A stretch of DNA of 64,000 nucleotides from Siphonodentalium dalli (Eukaryota > Mollusca > Scaphopoda > Gadilida > Siphonodentaliidae): the NCBI GenBank assembly GCA_032622095.1, contig CP136068.1, positions 2,705,314-2,769,313 on the forward strand, given 5' to 3'. The notes beneath the pieces are model-generated. The model saw only the letters and a program-made list of their open reading frames with translations. It did not search any database and was not told where the DNA came from. Positions 32,637 to 44,310 of the stretch are shown here, piece by piece. The number at the start of each line of letters is the position of its first letter. Positions within the stretch are counted from its first letter, which is position 1. The translations under genes and the position numbers were made by a program.

Positions 32637-32674
32637 CCATCACTACACCCCTTTCTTCATGGTTCTCATATTGT

Positions 32675-32808
32675 CCAGCGGTCATCAATATTTCCATTTC
32701 ATATATTGTCCAGCGGTCATCAATATTCCATGTTATATATTGTCCAGCGGTCATCAATATTCCTTGTTATATATTGTCCAGCGGTCATCAATATTCCATG
32801 TTATTTAT
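32675..32808. repeat. 34-bp minisatellite, four copies
   Basis: Unit tattgtccagcggtcatcaa + tattccatgttata. Confidence 0.9.
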
Positions 32809-32964
32809 TGACCAAGAAAGAAGACAGGACAGCTCTATGCAACAATTGGCCACAGCTAACAATGATTGGGAGGTACACCTCCTTCCCCTGTCCATCACCC
32901 CTGTCTGTATTCGTACATGTACCGGTAGGTCCACTCAGTTAGGTACCATTAAGCTTGCTTTAAA

Positions 32965-33433
32965 GAGCAAGCTGAAGAGGGGTGCTGCATCGTGTAATAC
33001 CATGCCATTCCATACAGCTCAGCACTTATTAACTACCCAAAGAGCAAGCTGAAGAGGGGTGCTGCATCCTGTAATACCATGCCATTCCATACAGCTCAGC
33101 ACTTATTAACTACCCAAAGAGCAAGCTGAAGAGGGGTGCTGCATCCTGTAATACCATGCCATTCCATACAGCTCAGCACTTATTAACTACCCAAAGAGCA
33201 AGCTGAAGAGGGGTGCTGCATCCTGTAATACCATGCCATTCCATACAGCTCAGCACTTATTAACTACCCAAAGAGCAAGCTGAAGAGGGGTGCTGCATCC
33301 TGTAATACCATGCCATTCCATACAGCTCAGCACTTATTAACTACCCAAAGAACAAGCTGAAGAGGGGTGCTGCATCGTGTAATACCATGCCATTCCATAC
33401 AGCTCAGCACTTATTAACTACCCAAAGAGCAAG
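32965..33433. repeat. 77-bp minisatellite, six copies
   Basis: Unit agagcaagctgaagaggggt ... cagcacttattaactaccca. The first and sixth units share catcGtg against catcCtg in the others, suggesting the array grew from its interior. Confidence 0.93.
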
Positions 33434-33767
33434 CTGTTGGGGAAAGGGACCGAGCCGTTTTTTTGCATACAGCAAGGAACCCCAGCAGTTAAATAACATA
33501 ATTCCTCTTGATACCTGATAAAAACCACATGTGCAATTCCAATATTGGAGTCAGTAAGTAAATATAATGTTATTTATTTAATTATAATTGACATTTTGTG
33601 AAAGATTTCATGATAAAACAGTGCTTTTAAAAGTTTGCTGTGTGGTGTAATGTGAACATCCAGCATCAACCCATGTGGTTACCATTTGGAGCTTAATAAA
33701 GCAAGAAGCTCAATGGTGTAATCGCACCTTTAGAGTTCTCATATGAACTATCCATTGGTCATCAATA

Positions 33768-33929
33768 CAGTAATGCCCTAAGTAATCGACCCCTTAACCA
33801 CAGCAGAATAATGGGTAACTTCAGGATTTAGTCGGAAATATGGCTTGTTGCCATTCATCGGAAAGCTCTCCTGAAAAGTTACCCATAACTCTGCTGTGGT
33901 TAAGGGGTCAATTACTTAGGACATTACTG
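33768..33929. mobile_element. Family A MITE, short centre, TA duplication
   Basis: cagtaatgccctaagtaatc to gacattactg. The right arm lacks its inner 45 bp, so the centre is asymmetric. Confidence 0.85.
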
Positions 33930-34440
33930 TATATCCTGTGTAAGCTGTGTTATATATTGACCAAGATACACCCTGACAGCTGCGCCTGTCTGTATTCATG
34001 GCTCCTCTCAGAGTCACCATGTTAATAACTGCACTGGTCATCAATGTCCCATGTTATATAGTGACCAGAAAGACAGGACAGCTGCTATGTAAATATTGAC
34101 CACAACTAACAATGATTGGGAGACTCCCCTCCCAGTCACAACACACCTGTCTCTATTCATTCACTACACCCAGTCTGTGTTCATGGGTCCATTTAAAGAT
34201 CTATCAAATGACCATGGGTCATCAGTATTGCCTATTATATATTGACAGAGATAACTCTGACATATTGACCATTGGCCACAGCTAACAATGTTCACAAGAT
34301 ACCCCTCTCCCCTGCCCTGTCTCTATTAATACATCCATTCCCCTGGTCATCAATATCTTTAGTTAATACTGTTATATATATATTGACCAAAAACTCGCCA
34401 GCTGCTATGTAACAGCTAAGGATGATTACTGGCTGTGATT

Positions 34441-35033
34441 GGTAATATGTTTTGATTTGGAGAGGTGGTGGTGATTTCTCATCAATAACTGGTGCTCTCT
34501 GCTCTCTAGGCTGCTCAGACTAATTTATCCCTGGAATGAATTCCCCATCTGTTAATACTCACAGTTTGGATTCCATGATTCCTGGTTAATTAAACATGCA
34601 TCCAGTTAAGTGCTAAATTCAATACTGTTCTCATCTCAGTCAGAGAGTCAGGATTACAGCATTCATAATAGATTTACATGGAGCCAAATACACTGCAACT
34701 TCACATGAAATACACTGCAACTTCACATGGACGGAACACACTGCAACTTCACATGGGTGTCTTTTGTGTTTGTTTTTTGAACAGTGGATTTTAAACAGGA
34801 TTATTGAATGGTGTATTCATCAGTTACAGTTTACGTTAGAGGTCAGTCTGTCTTTACTTATTGTGAATTTGTTATCATATTGAAATTTCCAGGCTAATTT
34901 TGACGCAACCATTTTAGTGACAGATTATTTTCAAACTGGACACTCCCCTTAAACTCTTCCATAAACCGCAAACAACCAAACAGAGGGAAGACAGTGTTGT
35001 GATGGGACAGTAGTTCTAATATCTGTACAGGTA
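34441..35033. other. Non-coding sequence with a small 27-bp repeat
   Basis: cactgcaacttcacatg occurs three times at 34691-34756; nothing else recognised. Confidence 0.4.
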
Positions 35034-35202
35034 CAGTAATGCCCTAAGTAATCAACTCCTTAACCACAGCATAATTATAGGTAACTTTTCAGGATTTAGT
35101 CGGAAATATGGCTTGTTGCCATTCATCGGAAAGCTCTCAGAAATCCTGAAAAGTTACCCATAATTCTACTGTTGTTAAGGAGTCAATTATTTAGGGCATT
35201 AC
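35034..35202. mobile_element. Family A MITE, right arm shortened
   Basis: cagtaatgccctaagtaatc ... ggaaagctctcag then aaatcctgaaaagttaccca; right end gggcattac without the final TG. Confidence 0.85.
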
Positions 35203-35665
35203 GTACTAGTAGTTCTAGATCTCAGTCAGAGCCAGAGTTTACACATTCGTAATAGCTACCGTAACTTGGCTCATCCAATTTAATATATAAAAGAAGCACT
35301 TTACATCAAACTGTCTACTATTAAAAGTTAACTTGATGTAGATCAAATCCAGTTATATAGAAGCCTTCCAAAATACTGACTCACTGATGCTTTCTTCAAG
35401 AAACTCTTTGATACCTGCCACATCTGAGTGATGTTTTATCATTGGATATCTCGTTCTGTTGATATTGGCTTCATTTAAAGTGTGTTTTTAACAGTGGTAG
35501 CATTCCAACATCATAAATAAGACAACTTCTACAGAAAAGTGTCATATTTTCTGTTTAAATCTTTAGCAATGAATAGTTAATTGATTCCCATTCATTCATT
35601 TGTAGGTTTTTTTTTACAGGAAACAAAGTCTAAATTTCTTTCACCCTTTTATAACAAGGTGTGTT

Positions 35666-36111
35666 CAAAGCCTGCAAATAGTGTGTCTGTCATTTGCAGA
35701 ATGAGGTCCCCAGAGGGTGAATTTAGTGATGCTATCCAGCATAATGGGCTAGAATAACCAAACTCACCCTCCGGGGACCTCATTCTGCTAAGGCCATCAA
35801 CAGCTATGACAGACCTAGGATCAGATTAAAGTTCCCCAGTTGAAGTTGGTGATGTTCACCCATTGGGCACCTCAATTATGAATTTTATCTCCTGCAAATT
35901 AGGGGATATAGAAACTACCTAGAAGGGAAATGTAACTAAAAACAATGTTAATTTTATACTATAGATACTTCCCAGAAGATGAGGCATAAGCAGAATGAGG
36001 TCTCCAGAGGGTGAATTTGGTGATGCTAGCCCGCTGTGCGGGATAGCATCACTAAATTCACCCTCTGGGGACCTCATTCTGCATATGACAGGCACGCTAT
36101 TTGCAGGCTTG
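35666..36111 (+). mobile_element. D5: hAT-like MITE with 8-bp duplication GGTGTGTT
   Basis: CAAAGCCTGCAAATAGTGTG (one extra A) to GCAGGCTTG. GGTGTGTT lies at 35658-35665 and 36112-36119. Both hairpins are complete, making this the best copy of the family here. Confidence 0.93.
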
Positions 36112-36459
36112 GGTGTGTTATTTTCAGCTCTTCCTCTGTTGATATTGGCATTATTAAAGGTGTTTCAGCCGACTTCCAGTCTTTGTGGGTCCAGTTTTAC
36201 ACACACACTGCCAATATTACTTTGTCAGAAACATGTCAAATTGTCTGTTAATTTTTTTTTTGCTTTATTAAGTGCATCTTTCCTTGTGAATTGTTAATTG
36301 GTTCATTTCAAATCATTTGTAGGAAAATTTAGTTTTCACTATAACCAAAGTCTTCTTTTCTTTTCATCTCTTTTATAAGAAGTCGTATTGTTTTGATATC
36401 TGCGAGATCTGAGTGATGTTTTTATCATTGGATATCTCACTCTGTTGATATTGGCTTTG

Positions 36460-36848
36460 TTAACCCTTTACCCAACAGAAGGGCCCTGTGCCAATGCATT
36501 CTCTTATATATGCGAGTCGACCATAGGTCGCCTCGCATATATAAGAGAATGCATTGGCTTAACACATTAAAAATTCTAAAATTGTTAAAGAATGTAAGAA
36601 AAAATGGTAAAAAGTGTTTTTTTTAGGCAAATGCATTCTCTTATATATGCGAGGCGACCTATGGTCGACTCGCATATATAAGAGAATGCATTGGCACATG
36701 GCATAACTGTAACTATCACAATGTGGTCAAGGAGCCGGTTCCAATGATATCCATATTTGTATGGTTTTATTGAGACAGACCGAAGATATTTTAGGCTGTT
36801 GAAGCTTTATTTGGCCGGTTTTGGCCGTTTTGTTGGGTAAAGGGTTAA
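36460..36848 (+). mobile_element. B9: piggyBac-like MITE
   Basis: 389 bp. Left flank gatattggctttg-TTAA, right flank TTAA-aggtgttcag. Related unoccupied blocks (gatattggcattattaaagg at 36129, gatattggcttcattaaggg at 37447) show the target. Confidence 0.92.
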
Positions 36849-36871
36849 AGGTGTTCAGGCTGTGATGGTTA

Positions 36872-37396
36872 TTAACCCTTTGGTGATGGAGCTTGCTGGT
36901 GCAACATTAATGACCCTGTGCCAATGCATTCTCTTATATATGCAAGTTGACCATATGTCACCTCGCAAAAATAAGAGAATGCATTGGCCTAACAATTTTT
37001 TATCACTTTTCTTACATTCTTTAACAATTTTTTATATTTTTTTCTTATATTCTTTAACAATTTTCATTATTTTTCTTACATTCTATAACAATATTATTTA
37101 CAAATTTTATCATTTATATAATTTGTTCTTTACATTCTTTAACAATTTTATCATTTTTTTTTCTTACATTCTTTATCATTTTTTCTTGCATTCTTTTATC
37201 AATTTTTATCATTATTTCTTATATTCCTTAACATTTTTTAAAACATTTTTTTTCATTTTTCTTACATTCTTTAACAATTCTAAAAAATAATATATAATTT
37301 GTTAGGCCAATGCATTCTCTTATATATGCGAGGCGACCTATGGTCGACTCGCATACTAGTATGTAAGAGAATGCATTGGCACAGGATTTTCGCAAA
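36872..37396 (+). mobile_element. C8: TTAA MITE with expanded spacer
   Basis: TTAACCCTTTGGTGATGGAG left end, first hairpin, then about 290 bp of tcttacattctttaacaatt-type units (reverse orientation to C10), second hairpin, right end decayed at acaggattttcgcaaaaatc. Confidence 0.8.
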
Positions 37397-37648
37397 AATC
37401 TGCTAGATCTGAGTGATGTTTTTTATCATTGGATATCTGACTGTTGATATTGGCTTCATTAAGGGTGTTCTGGCTGGATGGTTTCATACAATGCTAACAT
37501 TCCTGGGTCAGAAAAGTGTCAAATTATCAGTCAAATTTACCTTTACTTTGCAAAGTGCATCTTTACTGATAATTAATTACTTGATTCCCATTGATTTATT
37601 TGTAGGTATTTTGAGTTTTCACTGTAACTGATGTCTGCTTATTATCTA

Positions 37649-37861
37649 CAGTAATGCCCTGAATAATCGACTCCTTAACCACAGCAGAATTATGGGTAAT
37701 TTTTCAGGATTTAGTCGGAAATATGGCTTGTTGCCATTCATTGGAAAGCTATCACTGAGAGCTTTCCGATGAATGGCAACAAGCCATATTTCCGACTAAA
37801 TCCTGAAAAGTTACCCATAATTCTGCTGTGGTTAAGCAGTCGATTATTTAGGGCATTACTG
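37649..37861. mobile_element. Family A MITE, full length, TA duplication
   Basis: cagtaatgccctgaataatc ... gggcattactg, 213 bp, centre gctatcactgagagc. Confidence 0.93.
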
Positions 37862-38269
37862 TAGTTCTCTGTGAATACAGTATGTCTGTTTTATAAGAAG
37901 TTGCATTATTTTGGTATTTATCAGATCTGAGTGGTGGTTTCTCTATCATGGGATATCTTACTGTGTTGATATTGGCATCATTAAAGATGTTTAGACTGTG
38001 TGTCACTCTAAAGTGCAGCCTGTTTTCACTCATTGTGAATTTTGGAGTGCAATTGTGTTTACATTAGTTTTCTGGAAAAAAAATTCAAAATATCAGAATG
38101 TTTACTTCTAATTATTTTCATTTTTTAATCTTCCAAAATACTTCATAGTTAACAATGATGCTTTACTTTAGAAAACACTTGACTTTTTCATCACTTCTCT
38201 TGTAAGAATGTATTCTATTTTGATATCTTCTTGATTTGAGTGATGTTTTTATCGTAGGATATCTTGCTC

Positions 38270-38359
38270 TGTTTATATGGTCGACTCGCATATATAAGAG
38301 AATGCATTGGCACAGGGTTTTTGCAAAAACTCAGAAAGCTCCAGTAATGAAAGTGTTAA
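38270..38359 (+). mobile_element. C9: right quarter of a family C MITE
   Basis: Begins at a hairpin apex (tatggtcgactcgcatatat) and ends gctccagtaatgaaagtg + TTAA. Confidence 0.75.
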
Positions 38360-39003
38360 TTGGGAAGGGAAGTGTGATGACAGGGTTAAATATTCATAAT
38401 ATTTTAAATACATTATAGGAATCCATAGCTCTGTAAAAAGATCAATAATTCCCTCATAAGTTCATGAACGATTGCATGTGAAATAAAACATTAATGTTTT
38501 GATCCAACTCAAATCAGATTATTCTATAATGTAATTGAGATATACACCTTAATTATGTGATCAAGATCATAATAGCCACAGGATATTAACATACAACTGT
38601 AGTTAGAACAGTATGCTTATCTCCTTTGTAAAATTATTTTGAACTTGCCGTCCTAATATCTGATGATCGTAATAAGGAAACAGATAAGTCATTTCCTTTG
38701 TTTTTATGAAAGTTAATCCCAATTCTTTGTGATTTGATTTTGATAGTACATATCGTGAGTTTCAGCATTCCTTTATTCGTTGGATATGTGACCATGTTTA
38801 TTTCTCATTTTGATAGCTCCTGTCTGAGTTCGCGTGTATCTATGTTCATGGGATATGTGACCATGTTTTTCAGAAGATATTCATCAATGTACTTGAGGTT
38901 ATTACATGTATAGTGATAAATTGAGTCAGTGTTATCTAGCTTCTCATCTCTCTCTTCAGTTAAAGCAATAATGTATCTTCAATTCTTCAAATTAGACTTT
39001 GTT
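38360..39003. other. Non-coding sequence, nothing recognised
   Basis: Only a weak repetition of ggatatgtgaccatgttt at 38782 and 38850. Confidence 0.35.
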
Positions 39004-39058
39004 CAGTAATGCCCTAAATAATCGACTCCTTAACCACAGCAGAATTATGTAATTACTG
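39004..39058. mobile_element. Family A remnant, outer ends only
   Basis: cagtaatgccctaaataatc ... cagaattatgtaattactgta: nearly all of both arms is gone. Confidence 0.7.
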
Positions 39059-39130
39059 TAATTGAGTGCTATTGTCATGTTCTGGAGATCAATATAGTCT
39101 GTTAAGTATATGAAATAGATTTATACGAAC

Positions 39131-39716
39131 TTAACCCTTTCATGAAGGGAACTTACTGATTTTTTTGCGAAAACCCTGTACCAATGCATTCTCTTATACA
39201 TGTATATGCGAGTCAACCATAGGTCACCTCGCATATATAAGAGAATGCATTGGCCTAACAAATTTTATATTATTTTTTTATAATTGTTGAAGAAAGTAAG
39301 AATTTTTTTTTTTAATTAATAAAAAAATGTTAAAGAATATAAGAAATAATGATAAAAATTGTTAAAAGAATGTAAGAAAAAATGATAAAGAATGTAAGAA
39401 AAAAATCTTTAAAAATGATAAAATTGTTAAAGAATGTAAGAACAAATTATATAAATGATAAAATTTGTAAAGAATATAAGAAAAAAATAGTAAATATTGT
39501 TATGGAATGTAAGAAAATTTATGAAAATTGTTAAAGAATATAAGAAAAAATTCTAAAAATTGTTAAAGAATGTAAGAAAAGTGATAAAAAATTGTTAGGC
39601 CAATGCATTCTCTTATATATGCGAGGCGACCTATGGTCGACTCACATATATAAGAGAATGCATTGGCACAGGGTCATTAATGTTGCACCAGCGCAGCTCC
39701 GTCATCAAAGGGTTAA
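39131..39716 (+). mobile_element. C10: TTAA MITE with the longest spacer array
   Basis: TTAACCCTTTCATGAAGGGA to GCAGCTCCGTCATCAAAGGG + TTAA. Between intact hairpins lie about 300 bp made of roughly nine copies of a 30-35-bp unit (tgataaaaattgttaaagaa + tgtaagaaaa). Confidence 0.88.
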
Positions 39717-40039
39717 TCAGTCTATGGTACACTGCCATATAATTGCCTCAGATCTGTGGAGAAACACCCTGCAAGGCCATTAAAATTATTCCTTCCACAA
39801 CACAGTTCCTGGGCATATACGCTATACTGTAATATGCTTTTGAAAGATGTAAATCTAGTGTCCACTGCTTTCAGCTTATTTCTCAGGTTCTGAATAAGTC
39901 AGCCGAAATGTGAATTTAAAATTCAGGGTTGAGAATTGTACTAAATATAATGTTGTTTTCACATCACACCTCACAATTCAAATTGTCCTACAAAGGGTTA
40001 AATTTGCCAAAGGGGGGGGGGGGTGTGGGGTATTATTTG

Positions 40040-40622
40040 ACCTATATATACATACTAGCCGATGAGCCCGACGTTGTCCGGGCTATTCAAAAACCAAATT
40101 TCAAGTCGATAGCTCCACCCGTTTCCGAGATCTGGTCTGCCCATGCGCGAAGCTTGCGTCGCACGGGCTCGGCGACCCGATAAAATTTGTATCCGGGGCA
40201 AGATACATTCACATAGCAAATTTCAAGTCGATAGCTCCACCCGTTCACATAGCAAATTTCAAGTCGATAGCTCCACCCGTTTCCGAGATCTCGTCTGCGC
40301 ATGCGCGAAGCTGGCGTCACACGGGCTCGGCCAACCGATAAAATTCGTATCCGGGGCAAGATACATTCACATAGCAAATTTCAAGTCGATAGCTCTACCC
40401 GTTCACATAGCAAATTTCAAGTCGATAGCTCCACCCGTTTCCGAGATCTCGTCTGCGCATGCGTTGCACGGGCGTCGCACGGGCTCGCCAATACGACAAC
40501 GACGACCGCCTGGTCAAACTACACACACGTACCAAGTTTCGTCCCGATCGGTCGAGAATCGTAGATTTGTATAAATGACATACATACATACAGACAGACA
40601 GAAGTCTTCAAAATATATAGGA
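40040..40622 (+). mobile_element. Retroposon-like repeat with (ACAG)n tail, internally duplicated
   Basis: Head actagccgatgagcccgacg + ttgtccgggct; tail acatacatacagacagacag + aagtcttcaaaatatatag. The block aaatttcaagtcgatagctc + (c/t)acccgtt occurs five times. Two larger units contain a GC-rich gcgcatgcgcgaagc segment. Class uncertain. Confidence 0.6.
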
Positions 40623-40702
40623 GATATACATGTATCTTTAGTTCCTCCATGTCTGTATATTTGTCGTCCTGTTGGTTATTATGGCTTGATTCGCTTGAAA
40701 CT

Positions 40703-41065
40703 TAGATACATGGCTAAGCATGTCAGAATTTATTTCACCATTAATGGATGCTTTGCTTTAAACTTATATACATGGCTAAGCATGTCAGAATTTATTTCAC
40801 CATTAATGGATGCTTTGCTTTAAACTTATATACATGGCTAAGCATGTCAGAATTTATTTCACCATTAATGGATGCTTTGCTTTAAACTTATATACATGGC
40901 TAAGCATGTCAGAATTTATTTCACCATTAATGGATGCTTTGCTTTAAACTTATATACATGGCTAAGCATGTCAGAATTTATTTCACCATTAATGGATGCT
41001 TTGCTTTAAACTTATATACATGGCTAAGCATGTCAGAATTTATTTCACGGTTAATGGATGCTTTG
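40703..41065. repeat. 62-bp minisatellite, about six copies
   Basis: Unit catggctaagcatgtcagaa + tttatttcaccattaatggatgctttgctttaa... The first copy keeps a cttagat variant. Confidence 0.93.
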
Positions 41066-41212
41066 CTATAATCGTGCTATAATCCCTTCTACATGGCTTT
41101 AATTGCGGAGCATCACTGTCTTCCATTATTTGAAGTACCTTGAAGAATATGATGTAATGCAGACACTTCAAGGATAATCAACACTCTTAAGAGGAGATTC
41201 ATGTTGGCGCCA

Positions 41213-42105
41213 ACATAAAGCACTGATATACATCCCTCTCATCTACTCTCAGGCCACACAATACAAACGTAAGCTCTGATATACATCCCTTTTCCATCTT
41301 CTGTCAGGCCACCCCAATATCAATGTAAAACACCGATATACATCCTTGATCCATCTCTTGTCAGACCACACAATACAAATGTAAAACACCGATATAAATC
41401 CCTTTTCCATCTTCTGTCAGACCACACAATACAAATGTAAAACACCGATATACATCCTTTATCCATCTCTTGTCAGACCACACAATACAAATGTAAAACA
41501 CCGATATACATCCTTTATCCATCTCTTGTCAGACCACACAATACAAATGTAAAATACCGATATACATCCTTTATCCATCTCTTGTCAGACCACACAATAC
41601 AAATGTAAAACACTGATATACATCCTTTATCCATCTCTTGTCAGACCACACAATACAAATGTAAAACACCGATATACATCCTTTATCCATCTCTTGTCAG
41701 ACCACACAATACAAATGTAAAACACCGATATACATCCTTTATCCATCTCTTGTCAGACCACACAATACAAATGTAAAATACCGATATACATCCTTTATCC
41801 ATCTCTTGTCAGACCACACAATACAAATGTAAAACACCGATATACATCCTTTATCCATCTCTTGTCAGACCACACAATACAAATGTAAAACACCGATATA
41901 CATCCTTTATCCATCTCTTGTCAGACCACACAATACAAATGTAAAACACCGATATACATCCCTTTTCCATCATCTCTCAGGCCACACAATACAAATGTAA
42001 AACACCGATATACATCCTTTATCCATCTCTTGTCAGACCACACAATACAAATGTAAAACACCGATATACATCCCTTTTCCATCTTCTGTCAGACCACACC
42101 AATAT
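41213..42105. repeat. 56-57-bp minisatellite, about sixteen copies
   Basis: Unit ccgatatacatcctttatcc + atctcttgtcagaccacacaatacaaatgtaaaaca. Outer units at both edges carry ccttttccatcttctgtcag, the older form. Confidence 0.93.
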
Positions 42106-42382
42106 TAAGGAGGTTTAGATTGAAAGACTACATGTATATTTTTCTTTGCCCAGGGCGGGAAAGTATTATCCAGTGGTCGGACAGCTATGTTCTATTTCCA
42201 AACAAAATCTGTGTAACATAACACTGATTTGCTTAGTTGTCAATGAGACACAAACATTGCATAGCCTTATACATGTATAAGGCCTTATGTATAATAACTA
42301 CTAGTAACACTTGGTGTTTAATATGCAGAGTTAGTCAACATACTATACCGGTAGTTGTTTTACTTTTGCCACGATCGCCTAC

Positions 42383-42471
42383 CACTACCCACTAGTATAG
42401 CCTGGTTTCCTACCACTACCCACTAGTATAGCCTGGTTTCCTACCACTACCCACTAGCATAGCCTGGTTTA
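42383..42471. repeat. 30-bp minisatellite, three copies
   Basis: Unit ctaccactacccactagtat + agcctggttt. Confidence 0.92.
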
Positions 42472-42479
42472 TGAACAAA

Positions 42480-42893
42480 CAAGCCTGCAAATAGCGTGTC
42501 TGTCATTTGCAGAATGAGGTCCCCAGAGGGTGAATTTAGTGACGCTACCCCGCATAGCGGGCTAGCATTACTAAATTCACCCTCTGGAGACCTCATTCTG
42601 CTTAGGCATCATCTTCTGGGAAGTATCTATAGTATCAAATTAACATTGTTTTTAGTTGCATTTCCCTTCTAGGAAGTTTCTATATCCCCTAATTTGCAGA
42701 AGATAAATTTCATAATTGAGGTGCCCAATGGGTGAACATTACCAACTTCAACTGGGGAACTTCAATCTGATCCTAGGTCTGCCATAGCAGTTGAGGGCCT
42801 TAGCAGAATGAGGTCCTATGCGGCATAGCGTCATTAAATTCACCCTCTGGGGACCTCATTCTGCAAATGACAGACACGCTATTTGCAGGCTTG
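42480..42893 (+). mobile_element. D6: hAT-like MITE with 8-bp duplication TGAACAAA
   Basis: TGAACAAA at 42472-42479 and 42894-42901. The left hairpin apex is CCGCATAGCGG. In the right hairpin the 5' strand is largely deleted (gaggtcctatgcggcatagc). Confidence 0.93.
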
Positions 42894-43104
42894 TGAACAA
42901 ATGAGTGGAAAAAGTTACATATGCAGGAGCGAACAAAAATAATGAAATGAAAGAATCTTCCTTGATAATCACCACAACAACCGACAAACTGTGGAACTTA
43001 CAGGAATTTCGCAAGATTTTTTGTAAAAGATACCTTGTATTTTAATTATAAAAGTCAGCTTTATTCTTTCCATAAAATAGATTAAATAATAAAAATGAAG
43101 GAGA

Positions 43105-43340
43105 CAGCAAAGAAAGAAATCTTCCATCAACGACCAGTATTTACTTGTCCGCATTCTTCATATTATAAATCAACATACATGTAATGAGCATAATATATTA
43201 AGGTCAAAACATCTTCCATCAACGACCAGTATTTACTTGTCCGCATTCTTCATATTATAATCAACGACCAGTATTTACTTGTCTGCATTCTTCATATTAT
43301 AAATAGACAACCAGTATTTACTTGTCCGCATTCGATCTTC
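43105..43340. repeat. Irregular repeat, four copies of a 45-50-bp unit
   Basis: caacgaccagtatttacttg + tccgcattcttcatattata at 43128, 43217, 43262 and (diverged) 43306. Confidence 0.85.
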
Positions 43341-43451
43341 ATATCATAATCAACATAATGAGCATAATCTATTAAGGCCAAAACAAAACATCTCTGTTTC
43401 CGATAACATTGGAAAAAATTTCCGGACAGACAGGCAGGGGATTTTTTTTTT

Positions 43452-43991
43452 ATCCCCCGCCAAATTAAAAATTTGCGGGGGATTTAGTAATGGGTTCCGT
43501 TCCGTCCATCCGTCTGTCTGTCTGTCTGTCTGTCTGTTCCGAATTTGTAAGAGTCATAACTTGAATAAATGTCAACGGATTTAAAAGATTTGTGGTATAT
43601 GAGTTCACCTAACCATTACCTAGAATGAGTTCGCAGGTCCGGCCGGATATTTTTACCGGAGTTATTGGACTTTGCTAAAAAAAAAAAAAAAAAGACGCAA
43701 ATAGACGACGTCACAGGGCTCATTTCCACAAATCTCAACGGATTTCAAAGATTTTTGGTAAATGAGTTCACATGACCAGTATCTAGAAAAAGTTCGCAAA
43801 CAAGGTCCGGCCAGATATTTTCAGCAGAGTTATTGGACGTTGTTTATTTTTTTGTGTGCAAATGGACGACGTCACAGGGCTAATTTCCACGAATGTCAAT
43901 GGATTTCAAAGATTTTTGGTATATTCGTTCCCATGACCAGTACCTAAAATGAGTTCGCAAGCCAGGCTTTTTGACAAAATCCCACCTCTTG
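43452..43991 (-). mobile_element. Second Helentron-like element
   Basis: Opens with hairpin ATCCCCCGCCAAATT / AATTTGCGGGGGAT, then TCCGTCCATCCGTCTGTCTG. About three tandem units of 140-190 bp (aacggatttcaaagattttt, gacgacgtcacagggct). Ends CCACCTCTTG before a T-run. Same plan as 15113-16338 with different core sequence. Confidence 0.55.
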
Positions 43992-44084
43992 TTTCATTCG
44001 TAATTGATATTATAGTGTAGTCACGGTCCCATGGAATATGGTAGATCTTTTAAATGAACCGAGCATTGGATAATACACGTTGTC

Positions 44085-44310
44085 CCTTTAATTCATTCAC
44101 TCTGCAGTAAGATCTCTACCAATGTTGAGCTTAATAACCAACTTATTTTTGCTTTTGGGATTGGAAAAAATGATAAATATTCACATTGACACTCTGACAG
44201 GTAACTATATGTAGAAAATTGAGAAAACAAAATTGAGGCAGCCAAGAAAATCTCAGCCAGACAGGGTTATCGGAAACAACAGGGATTTTTTTTTTTGCCT
44301 AAATTATTTT
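44085..44310 (+). repeat. Dispersed repeat, inverted copy at 62455-62690
   Basis: attcattcactctgcagtaa, ttattttt.gcttttggga, attcacattgacactctgac and gccaagaaaatctcagccag all match the reverse strand of 62.5-62.7 kb in order. Confidence 0.6.

Larger units (their letters stand above)
32640..34440. repeat. Diverged about 170-bp tandem repeat field
   Basis: Blocks cggtcatcaatattccatgt, ttatatattgaccaagaaag, acaggacagctgctatgtaa, ccacagctaacaatgattgg recur at 32.8, 33.75-34.0, 34.05, 34.25 and 34.35 kb. Embedded are the 34-bp and 77-bp arrays and a family A MITE. Confidence 0.65.
35340..38280. repeat. Diverged long-period repeat field hosting many MITEs
   Basis: The block atc(t)gagtgatgttttatcatt + ggatatctc.(c)tctgttgatattggc recurs at about 35430, 36125 (partial), 36410, 37410, 37930 and 38235, each followed by a region ending gtgaattg/gattccattgattt. 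D5, B9, C8, A16 and C9 sit in different units. Confidence 0.6.

Noticed and set aside
39592-39783. Recurrent small frames containing MHWHR or NALNNRLLNHSRIMGNFSGFSRKYG
   Set aside because: They recur at many loci because they are translations of the family B/C hairpins and the family A arms; neither is a gene.
41213-42105. CRISPR-like regular repeat array
   Set aside because: Units are contiguous tandem copies without unique spacers, and the genome is eukaryotic; the same applies to the 77-bp and 62-bp arrays.
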